A DNA stretch of 64,000 bases from Arenicola marina (Eukaryota; Annelida; Polychaeta; Arenicolidae), in assembly GCA_964019135.1 (NCBI GenBank), contig OZ025252.1:3736823-3800822 (forward strand), read 5' to 3'. Shown here one piece after another: positions 37,701-49,700 of the stretch. Each line of letters opens with the position of its first letter. The first letter of the stretch is position 1. The notes under the pieces are model-generated. The model ran no database searches and was not told the origin of the DNA. It saw nothing but the letters and a program-made list of their open reading frames with translations. Both the position numbers and the translations under genes were made by a program.

Positions 37701-40700
37701 ATGGCAGGCAAAGACAATTCTTGGCCCACGAATCACTGGTTTCTTAATATTGTTTTATTCAGATGTGGTTGCATTTTGAAAACCGCATCTGGGAGGGTAA
37801 CCATGACCCAATGGTGTTGTGTTTTGTAGCTACTCATTGATTATAAGTTATCGGTTAAATTACCGCATTTCGTTGTTTAGGAACGCGACAGTGGATCTGA
37901 CACACATCGAGACTCCGCCGAACATGACGCACTGGCCTCAGTTCCACAACGGAGTGGCTGCTGGCCTGCGGATCGCTCACTCCTCCCAGGTAAAGTCCAT
38001 AGCACACAGAGGGATCTTCTTTCACATTCACATTCATGATATTACCCTCCATTCAACCAATCATACCTCATGTAAAATCGGGTATTTTATTGTGTGTAAA
38101 ATCTCTTGAAGTTACTCCTAAAGGGTTTCCCTCGTACAAGTTCAAACGCATTTTGAGTGGAACTGATTGTGTGGCTTTCTTGTGTACCACGTCATCAGAA
38201 TTCGAACAATTCTTCCGTGTTTTGCTCTTTACTACATCATGGTAAGACATATATATTTCTTATAAAGTTAACATTTACATATTTATGCCGACATTTGGAT
38301 CTTTTCCAAACAATTTAAAAAGTCATAATATAGATGTAAAATTGCTGTGTGAATAGCTTTAATGCTGCGATATGATGACTTGGTTGACAGCTGGACACTG
38401 CCTGGATCCTCTACAACAAACTCAAGTCGAATGAGATGCGGTTCGAACACGCGGGCTTTCTGATGGGCCTCGGTCTGAACGGACACCTCAAGGATCTGGC
38501 CACGCTGCAGGTCCATGACTACCTCGTGCGGGTGAGGCGTTTGCAGTATTATCGCATTTGTAACTTTGATATAAAGCATTGCTTCACCGTGTGGGTGAGG
38601 GGTCTGCAGTATCATCGTAGTTGTAACTTCGATATAAAGCATATCTTCATCGTGCGGTTGAGGGGTCTGCAGTATTATCATATTTGTAACTTTGATATAT
38701 ACCTTGGCTATTACGTGTTGGAAAAGCCTCTGCGGTATGGCTCGAGTCATTTCATTTAATTGTATTTAATTGTTAAATTACTTAATTAAAGTGATATGAG
38801 TGAAGATAAATAATTGATTGCTTTTAAAACTTGTATACAGGATTTCTACCCGCCAGGGACTGGTTTCACGTGTTTCCCTAATTCAAGATCTGTAATGTAA
38901 TGTAAATTGTAGTTTGAAGACCTTTGGTTCAATTGTTTTCCGTTAAACTGCCATTGAAGTTTTCTTTCTCTGTACAGGGCCATGAGATGACTAGTGTCGG
39001 ACTGTTATTGGGGATATCTGCCGGCAAGTAAGTCACCCAACGTGAACTCTTATGATATTCATATGACATTGGTTCGAGTGCGAGATGGGTTTATCTCAGC
39101 ACAAGCATCCCATAGTCAAGTCGTAATCGTGAATGTATCTAGTGACTACCGTCATTTACGTATGTTTTGGAACACCCGAAAAATAATTACAAACCTGGGT
39201 GTTCCAAAACATAGTCAAAAAAATTAATTAATTTTGCAGCTGTTCCAAAACTTTGATACTTTTTTTTTGGATGGGGGCGGGGGGGGGGGGGTGGGTGGGT
39301 AGGGGGCTTGTACGGTCAGTCAGCCCAAAAGCTTCTGTAGCGGTAGCCACCACAGAATGCGTGTAAGGGGCAGGGTGGGGTAAGGTCATCACACAGTATT
39401 TGGCTTCCTTGCTTCCTGTCCAACAAAGCCTGGCACGAGGGTAAGGGGACCGGTCGAGAAGGAGGGGGAGGGGTGGGGGGTGTCACAAACTTAGATTAGT
39501 GTCGGTCAACCAGCTCTGATGGAGAGAAGAGAAACGGAGAAATATGCGTCACATGGCTAGGCAGGGGTGGAGGGTGGTGCAGACAGAGCAGTCAGGCAGC
39601 CCAGACATAAACAATGTACACGAGTCATGTGTGGGGGGGTGTCGGTGGGGTGGGGGGAGGAGAGGCGGTCAGTCAGGCAGCCCAGACATATATACAATGA
39701 ACGCGCGGATACCGTGGCCACCGCGAGTTTTGACTGACATTTGATATGCCCCGAAATGAACACAACTCCTTTACAATATTACCCATTTGAGTAGCTTGAG
39801 TGATATTGGATGGGCGTGGGAACTGATGCCTAAAAGTTGGGAGGGTGCTGGATCGGAGGTTGGTACTCCCTTATTCATTAAAGTAGATGCAGTCAGGTAA
39901 CAAACAACGTTATTGTTATTGCATTCTGATTGGTCACTGATAAACCAGGGTATGGGTCGCAGAGAGATCAACAGGTAGCTAAAGTTAACACAAGTTAAAT
40001 AAATAGATCTATTTTCGGAAAATTAGGGTGTTCCAAAACATTGATACAAAAAAGTTACCCACCATCTGTGGTGTTCCAAAACATACAGCCACAAAAAAAA
40101 TAATTTTTTCCAAAATTGGGGGTGTTCCAAAACATAGGGACATTTTTGGTGTTCCAAAACATACGTAAATGACGGAACTTAGTCCTACCATGTTCAAAAT
40201 GGCAGAATACAAAGGAACCCGGGGCAACTCGTACAAGTTATACAAAGACCACAGTCGACAAAAGACTAGAAGTACCTTCTTCAGCCAGAGAACGGTAGAC
40301 CTTTAGAACAGCCTCCCGGAAAACGTAGTGACTGCCCCAAACTTGAACTCACTAAAAAACAGGTTAGACAGACACTGGTCAAAACAGCCCATTCTCTACG
40401 ACTACAAAGCAAAAATAAATACCTTTCACGCCTGCGCACAAATAAACGAAAACTTTGAACACGAAGAGCAGTCCATAGGCAACGCCTGAATGACTGAAGA
40501 GGATGTATGTATGTATGTATGTATAAGAAATAACAACGAACAACAGATTCACTCACAGGGTTGGGAGACCCTAGTTAAGACCTGAGGGTCGCTTGCACCA
40601 GAGCCACCCATATCCTGTCCGAGCCTTTAGTCGAGGATAGGATAGGAGATGGGCGCTAAGATAAACCCATCTCGCACTAGAAGTCCTGTCATATACATAT

Positions 40701-43700
40701 TCTCGCTCAAATTACCATAGTCAAAGTTCACTCTGGTATAGTGACAATCAAACTATTTTGCGAAAATGCCCAGTCGCAGAGTGCGGGATAGGTTTATCCT
40801 AGCCCTGGTACATGCCTCTCTGACCACGCCCGTAAACGAAACAAGGTGAGAGCCATGCTGTTGGATTACTTCCAGTTGGACGACTTCCACTTGGACGACA
40901 CCCCATTTTGGTACTTCCAGTTGGACGACTTCCAGTTAGACGACATTATATATAAATACGTTAGGTATCGTGAAATAAGCAATTCATATAGATGCATCAT
41001 GATTAGTAAGACTATTTGAGAGTTTTGCAGATAAAATTAGGTCCGTTTGAAGAATAGTACAAGCATTTATTCGGCGTGTCGTCTAAGATTTAGCCTCACC
41101 CTGTCGTTGCCGACCACCATTGCGTTGGCGTCGCCACGGTGTGAACGACACCTGCACTCTTTGATGTTCAAGATAACGATGTGCTCAAGATGATGTGCTC
41201 AAGATTATGTATTTAGTAAGATGAATCGATCCCCAAAATTGCAATCACAGAGCTTCATAAAGGCAATGACATGGACATACGAAAATGATGTTGAGTGCAA
41301 TTAGGAAAATACACTTCAAAGCTGGAGGTGTGAATTAGATAGATTTGTTTGTGCCACATACGTTTTCACATGTGAAATATATGTTTATCAGTGGTCTTTG
41401 TCCACTAAAAAGTGCAGTAAGAACTTAATTGTATTTCGTTATATTAATCACAAGCCACATCAAACGTTATTAACTTACAAGCTGGAGGTCTCAAGTGTAT
41501 AATTCAAGAGGTGTGAAAACGGGAAGGCCGCCAGTATTCCATGTTGAACATCAAAGGGTGCAGGTGTCGTTCACACCTCTTTGTAAGAATAACACGACCC
41601 CAACGCAATGGCGGTCGGCAACAACACAGTGACGCTAAATCTTAGACGACACGCCGAAAAAATGCTTGTACTATTCTTCAAACTGTCCCAATTTTATATG
41701 CAAACCTCTCAACTAGTCTTACTAATCATGATGCATCTGTATGAATTGCTTATTTTGCGATACTTAACGTATTTATATATATTGTCGTCTAACTGGAAGT
41801 CGTCCAACTGGAAGTACCAAAATGGGGTGTCGTCCAAGTGGAAGTCGTCCAACTGGAAGCACACCATGCTGTTTACCAGGCCCTAAAATTAGAAATCGCG
41901 GACCGGTGGCTCAAGTTGAAGGTCCTAACAGAATAGAGATGCAGTTCCTACCTCTCAAGTTGCTCCATTACGTTCCCGAAGCTTTTATGACTTTCGTCGG
42001 ATAGTCATTTCTTTGATCGGAAGTGTATTTGCTTGTAATCTGGGCGATTTGTGTCCTCTCTCGCTTTGTTTTCAATGCTCTGCCGCTCGCCGGAAGTAAA
42101 CAAACATCGTGAGCACTCGCTGCCAGGCGGCGTTTGTTAACGTCCGGCAAATGGCGGAGCATTGAAAACGAAGCGAGAGGTGACCAAAATCGCCCGGATT
42201 ACAAGGCATGTACCAGGGCTAGGTTTATCCCAATCTTGGTGTCACAGTGGGCCGCAGCCAAAGAGAATGCGAGAAAGCGTAATACTGTTATACAGATACA
42301 TATAGAACAATACTTAGAGAACCATGGCGGTAAACTGCACGTATCGTGACAAAATATGTCCCGTGACCAGTTAAGATATGCAAAAACTATTGGTTTATAT
42401 TGAAAACTACGTTAAAGTTTAAAATAGTTTATATTGAAATCTACGTTAAAGTTTAAGGGACATCTGTTTTTATGAACGCAATTCGGTATCTTGATTCGTA
42501 ATATAAGGAGTCTTTGTGGTCTCTTTTGGTGCTATGGTTAAATGAGTCATGCAATATATCCGATTTTCAGTCATGTATATTGGGTGAACGTAAGACCTTA
42601 TACAGCCAACTCATTAATCATGTATTTTTAATAACTAAGAAGTATATATATAGATGTAAATGGATGAATATAGCTTCGAATTTTATCGGTATTAACAACA
42701 CTATTATATATCATTATAAATTAGAAAAGTACACGTCCAAAATCTCCAATTTTGCAAAGAAATGGGACCCTCTCTCAAGCTCTTTAAAGTGTAACTAAAT
42801 ATTGTGATATAAATTGACGAACTTGTTGTATATCTGCATTTTGGTTATGGAAAAAAAAAAGTAATATAAGGAGTGCTGCGTAAATGGTCGTGAATCACCG
42901 GTCCCAACCAGCGCCATCATTGTCGTAATCTTCATTTCGTGATGGCAGATTTGATATCCGTTTTTTCATCATAATTATTTAGTGCTTGATCTCTCCGGTA
43001 GGCGGGGCACGATGGACGCGACGACGACGAAGCTGCTGAGTATCCACCTGGCGGCCTTCCTGCCGCCCACATCCACTGAGCTGGACGTGGCTCACAACGT
43101 GCAGGTGGCGGCCGTGCTGGGCCTGGGGCTCGTCTACCAGGCCACGGCCCACCGCCACGTGGCAGAGGTGCTGCTGAAGGAGATAGGTGAGTGGAGAGGG
43201 TGGGGGTGGGTGGGGGGGGGGAGGGGGCTGGTCTACCAGGCCACCGCCCACCGCCCACCGCCACATGGCAGAGGTGCGGCTGAAGGACATAAATGAAAGG
43301 GGGAGGGGGGAGGGGCTGGTCTACCAGGCCACCGCCCACCGCCACGTGGCAGAAGTGCCGCTGAAGGAGATAAATGAGAGGGGGAGGGGGGAGGGGCTGG
43401 TCTACCAGCCCACCGCCCACCGCCACGTGGCAGAGGTGCGGCTGAAGGAGATAAATGAGAGGGGGAGGGGGGAGGGGCTGGTCTACCAGCCCACCGCCCA
43501 CCGCCACGTGGCAGAGGTGCTGCTGAAGGAGATAGGTGGCAGGGGGTGGGCCTGGGGCTGGTCTATCAGGGTACAGTGTGAGGGTGGGGGGAGGGGTGGG
43601 GTGGCTGGTCTAACAGGGTACAGGTGAGAGGGTAGGGTGTGGGGTGGCTGGTCTACCAGGGCACTTTAGAGAACGGGGGGGGGGGGGGGCGTTACAACGT

Positions 43701-46700
43701 ATTCCCACTTGATGCTCACCATCGTATGTCCTGATAATGTCGGCATATATATGTCCAGTGATGCCCTGCTGACCTTGACCTCCCTTCTGACCTTGACCCC
43801 GTTGCAGGCCGCCCGCCAGGTCCTGAGATGGAGAACAGCACAGACCGGGAGTCGTACTGCCTGGCGTGTGGGCTGGCCCTGGGCCTCGTCATGCTTCAGG
43901 TCGGTCCGCCACACCTACTGTACAGGGGCTGTAGTCACAAACCACACCTAGCTCACACACGAAAAGTGCATTTTTGTCGTATCCTCACCTGTGGTGGTGA
44001 TCGTGATAAAAAAAATCGTATTCCGTACAAGTTTAGCAGTTTCTTATTCTACAAAATCCACCTCTTGCGTGATAACTTATGTATTTTGAACCTGATAATC
44101 GCTCGACAAATTTTTCACTTACCGCTGAGTCTACTGGCGTGACTTTAGTGTGGTTTATAACTACTATACGGCCCCTGGACTCGTCTGTAACGTGCTGTAC
44201 TTGCATGTAGACTACACATACATAGGCCCAACTTTTCACGCTCAATTTCTATAGTATCCCCTTCGTGCAATCTGACAGAATAAAGCGACGCGAGACAACA
44301 TTAGGCGGCCTCAACATCGATTTATTCGACCTAATTAGAACTCTATATACTTCAAAGATTACGGTATACGTTGAATAATCGAATGTTGTCTACACATGTG
44401 GGACTTGGTTGCGTTTCAGAAAGGGTCGGGGGAGATGGGGCTGTCTGACTTGGGCATTCCTGACCAGCTCTATCACTACATGATAGGAGGGCACCGCAGG
44501 TCTCTGGTAAGATACAGTGGCTTCCGCTTGATTATTCTGTTCAATAATGTATACAGTTTTATACAATAACGTAATATACAGTTTTATACAATAACGTAAT
44601 ATACAGTTTTATACAATAACGTAATATACAGTTTTATACAATAACGTAATTGTGTATGTTTTTGTGCACCCGATTTCAGATTATTTATCATTTTGTAACC
44701 AGTGTGATTTAAGATTCGTTGTCAAATGCCAGCAGATCGTTTTATGAAACAGGCGGATTATGGTCCTATTTATCATTAATTAATAAATGTAATTATTAAT
44801 CGTTTTTCCCGATATGTTATAGTATGTCTTATTCACCGTGTTACAGAGCGGAGTGTACAAAGAGAGATACAGGTCGCCCAGCTATCAGATCCAGGTGTGT
44901 AGACTTAAACTTTAATAATAAAAAAAACCTAATTGACTAAGACCTGGGCCTAAAGATTTGACGTATGTTACAGACCAGTACATATAGACCTGACATTGCG
45001 AGGTATGCAGAGCGACCAGTAGACCGGTGTTGCAATGCCTCTGTCGTGTCTACGGTGGTTGGCATGTAACACCGGTAGAAGATATGAAGCAATGGTTGTA
45101 GTAGCTAGGCTAGTGCCATAATATTTGTGTTCTTTGTGGTGTGACTACGCGCGGTACTCTCGCCAAAGTCACGTGATCAATACCGTATTGCGAAACAATG
45201 TCCGAGTTGATTGTGTTGTGACTGTTGATTGACGTGACATCGAATTGATTGGCGTGGCACGCTGATTGTCTGTGTTGTGACGTAGTTTGATTGTCTGTGC
45301 TGAGACACATCTTGATTGTCTTTTGTGACGTAGTTTGATTGTGTCGTGTCGCAGTTTGATTGTCTGTGTTGAGACACATCTTGATTGTCTTTTGTGACGC
45401 AGTCTGATTGTGTGTGTTGCAGGAGGGGGACTGTGTCAACGTGGATGTGACCTCGCCTGGCGCCACGCTGGCCCTGGGCATGATGTTCTTCAAGTCAAAC
45501 AACAGGTGACCACGCACCGCGTACCCCGTAACCGTCAATAGTATATATGGCCTGTAACACCGCCGTTTCATTTCTTCAGTTAAAAACGCAAATTTATAAT
45601 GGATAGCAGCGGGTCAACACAGGCCTTCCACCCGTCTATGGCCCGCACGTGTCACGCCGAGATATGTCATACTACGTAAGAGTATTGTGTGTAGTTCTGG
45701 GTCATGTGTTAATATTGTTCAGCCTGTGTTCTGTGTTTTAGTGCCGTGGCGGGGTGGTCGTTATGTCCGGTGTTAGTATTGTTATGCCTGTGTTCTGTGT
45801 TGCAGTGCCGTGGCGGAGTGGTCGCTATGTCCGGTGTTAATATTGTTCAGCCTGTGTTCTGTGTTTTAGTGCCGTGGCGGGGTGGTCGTTATGTCCGGTG
45901 TTAGTATTGTTCAGCCTGTGTTCTGTGTTGCAGTGCCGTGGCGGAGTGGTCGCTATGTCCGGTGTTAATATTGTTCAGCCTGTGTTCTGTGTTGCAGTGC
46001 CGTGGCTGAGTGGTCGCTATGTCCGGTGTTAGTATTGTTCAGCCTGTGTTCTGTGTTGCAGTGCCGTGGCTGAGTGGTCGCTATGTCCTGTGTTAGTATT
46101 GTTCAGCCTGTGTTCTGTGTTGCAGTGCCGTGGCTGAGTGGTCGCTATGTCCGGTGTTAGTATTGTTCAGCCTGTGTTCTGTGTTGCAGTGCCGTGGCTG
46201 AGTGGTCGCTATGTCCTGTGTTAGTATTGTTCAGCCTGTGTTCTGTGTTGCAGTGCCGTGGCTGAGTGGTCGCTATGTCCCGTGTTAGTATTGTTCAGCC
46301 TGTGTTCTGTGTTTTAGTGCCGTGGCGGGGTGGTCGCTATGTCCCGTGTTAGTATTGTTCAGCCTGTGTTCTGTGTTTTAGTGCCGTGGCGGGGTGGTCG
46401 TTATGTCCCGTGTTAGTATTGTTCAGCCTGTGTTCTGTGTTTTAGTGCCGTGGCGGGGTGGTCGTTATGTCCCGTGTTAGTATTGTTCAGCCTGTGTTCT
46501 GTGTTGCAGTGCCGTGGCTGAGTGGTCGCTATGTCCCGTGTTAGTATTGTTCAGCCTGTGTTCTGTGTTGCAGTGCCGTGGCGGAGTGATCGCTATGTCC
46601 TGTGTTAGTATTGTTCAGCCTGTGTTCTGTGTTGCAGTGCCGTGGCGGAGTGGCCGCTATGTCCTGTGTTAGTATTGTTCAGCCTGTGTTCTGTGTTGCA

Positions 46701-49700
46701 GTGCCGTGGCTGAGTGGTCGCTATGTCCCGTGTTTTATTGTTCAGCCTGTGTTCTGTGTTTTAGTGCCGTGGCTGAGTGGTCGCTATGTCCCGTGTTAGT
46801 ATTGTTCAGCCTGTGTTCTGTGTTGCAGTGCCGTGGCTGAGTGGTCGCTATGTCCCGTGTTAGTATTGTTCAGCCTGTGTTCTGTGTTGCAGTGCCGTGG
46901 CTGAGTGGTCGCTATGTCCTGTGTTAGTATTGTTCAGCCTGTGTTCTGTGTTTTAGTGCCGTGGCTGAGTGGTCGCTATGTCCCGTGTTAGTATTGTTCA
47001 GCCTGTGTTCTGTGTTGCAGTGCCGTGGCTGAGTGGTCGCTATGTCCCGTGTTAGTATTGTTCAGCCTGTGTTCTGTGTTGCAGTGCCGTGGCTGAGTGG
47101 TCGCTATGTCCCGTGTTAGTATTGTTCAGCCTGTGTTCTGTGTTGCAGTGCCGTGGCTGAGTGGTCGCTATGTCCCGTGTTAGTATTGTTCAGCCTGTGT
47201 TCTGTGTTTTAGTGCCGTGGCTGAGTGGTCGCTATGTCCCGTGTTAGTATTGTTCAGCCTGTGTTCTGTGTTGCAGTGCCGTGGCTGAGTGGTCGCTATG
47301 TCCCGTGTTAGTATTGTTCAGCCTGTGTTCTGTGTTGCAGTGCCGTGGCGGAGTGGTCGCTATGTCCCGTGTTAATATTGTTCAGCCTGTGTTCTGTGTT
47401 TTAGTGCCGTGGCTGAGTGGTCGCTATGTCCCGTGTTAGTATTGTTCAGCCTGTGTTCTGTGTTGCAGTGCCGTGGCTGAGTGGTCGCTATGTCCTGTGT
47501 TAGTATTGTTCAGCCTGTGTTCTGTGTTGCAGTCCCGTGGTGGAGTGGTCGCTATGTCCGGTGTTAATATTGTTCAGCCTGTGTTCTGTGTTTTAGTGCC
47601 GTGGCGGAGTGGTCGCTATGTCCCGTGTTAGTATTGTTCAGCCTGTGTTCTGTGTTTTAGTGCCGTGGCGGGGTGGTCGCTATGTCCGGTGTTAGTATTG
47701 TTCAGCCTGTGTTCTGTGTTGCAGTGCCGTGGCTGAGTGGTCGCTATGTCCCGTGTTAGTATTGTTCAGCCTGTGTTCTGTGTTGCAGTGCCGTGGCTGA
47801 GTGGCTGCGCGCCCCGGACACTCAGATCCTTCTGGATTTCGTTAGACCAGACTTCCTCATGCTCAGGGTAAGAATTTCTGGGGTTTTGTCGACCGATTTT
47901 GTCATAGTGTGCACTGAGAAAAGAGAATGTTTGTCTCTCAAACTCAGCTATGTGTAAAATATAACAAATAATACTGAAAAGAATGGAAACTTCACAATGG
48001 TTTATTGCAGTTAGTCTTCTTTTAATCACATGTCTAATGGGCGCCTGTCTCTTTGAGGAGGACGCCAAGAAATTAAACTACCGGTAAGAATAATCTGCTA
48101 ATTCAACTGCAATTTTAGGTTTAGGATAGTACAACTGTCCGGTAACTTTTTCCAAAGCCACCGAATGAAACATTTGGTTTGGGTCTCAGTTACTTGTCCC
48201 CTTTCCGATTGTCCCAAAGCAGGTCGAGGAGAGGATATAGTGTGCCGTAAATTATCTTCTACGAGTCGAGTGTGCCTCCCTAGCTCAGTTGGTAAGTGGG
48301 CTGACCTACACGTACACCGCGACAGGTCGTGGGTTCGCGCCCTCGTGCCGGCATCCCGGACGTACTTCACCCAGCACCATTTGCATTGCGTCCCGTGAGC
48401 TTTCCTGGTGGCCCAGTTTATAGCCTTCAGGCGCGCAAACGTGGCTTAAGAATCCGACATTTTCCTGTTCTGGCCCTCCTCACAGATCCTGAGTCGCGGC
48501 CTCGTGCTCTGGGACTACGTCACTCCTTGCTCCTCCTGGATCAACAGCAACCTCCCCGAGGTCAGTCACGTGGTCTCATCACTCTCCATTGGTATTTACC
48601 ACTGAACCCAGTAGGTGTCGCGTCATTGACGACGTCCTAAATTCTAGTTTATCTTCATTCCACTGCTAGGCGCCACGTAACATTCTGGTTATTCTTTCAT
48701 CCATGTCAAGGGATCTAATCTCTTGAGATTTAAGCTCAAGAACTAAGCAATGTGCTATTTTCCTGGAGATATTGTTTTTTTTTCTGTAGCACCGAAAACA
48801 AATATTTCACAGTAAAGGAAATAAGAACCATTAACGAGGGTCGAGTTATTTCATATTTTTTGATGTTTCTAAAGTCTTCAGTTTCGCCGTATAACACTTC
48901 TCCGTATTATGATGGGTAAGTCATTGGTTCTCCGTGTTTCTACCGTTTGTATATGTATAAAGGATAAAAATCAGTCCTTGCAGGACGTGGTCATGATAAG
49001 TTTTTGATTTACTCAAATGTGTTTTCAGATCGTGGCCAAATACGCCTTCAACAAGCTCAAGTACAGGAACGACCCAGACTGTGATATAGACTTCGAGACA
49101 ATGAGGTGTGGCTTATTGCATCTTTCGAGGGTTCAGTGTGTCTGCATCATTATTTCATATAGAAAGGGAGCCTCCATAGCTCAGTTGGTATGCGGTTATG
49201 GGTTTCAATGGAAGTCTTTCATCAAACCCCACTACATTGTCCCCGGGAGACCTGTATGTGTCCAAAATTAGCAGAAGACAACTTTCTTTACTTTCGGCGG
49301 TTCGATCAACAATATTTAGGGAACGAGTGAAGAAAGAACGCATTAAAACATCTGCGCCAGATGACGTTATATAATAACCGTTATTGCTGACACGACGGCT
49401 TGATGTGTTGCGTTAGCAGCCTCTTGATTAACTGATGTAAGTGGTCTATAATATAAACCTATTTACCGCGGCTGTAGAGTACTATATATAAACCCGGACC
49501 GCTTTCATGATGTCTTAGCGTTATGCTCTTGTCTTCCAGCCAAGCCTACTGTAACATCATTGCCGGGGCCAGCCTGGCGCTGGGGCTGAAGTTCGCCGGC
49601 TCGGCCAACCAGGCGGCCTTTAACAGCCTGGTACGTACTCCTGCCCGTCTGATACACTGGCCACCTGAAAACCTAATGGCACGTGGATCGGTGATTCGCT

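Larger units (their letters stand above)
40785..42231. mobile_element. nested outer inverted repeat (intron 32)
   Basis: GGTTTATCCTAGCCCTGGTA then CATG (40791-40814) pairs with the inverse at 42208-42231. The interval holds two further palindromes, 40855-41873 and 42034-42207. This suggests insertion of one fold-back element into another. Confidence 0.55.

Noticed and set aside
42932..43507. 191-codon minus-strand open frame rich in proline (LPPPPLIYLLQPHLCHVAVG)
   Set aside because: Antisense of exon 33 and its tandem copies. The sense strand aligns to ANAPC1.
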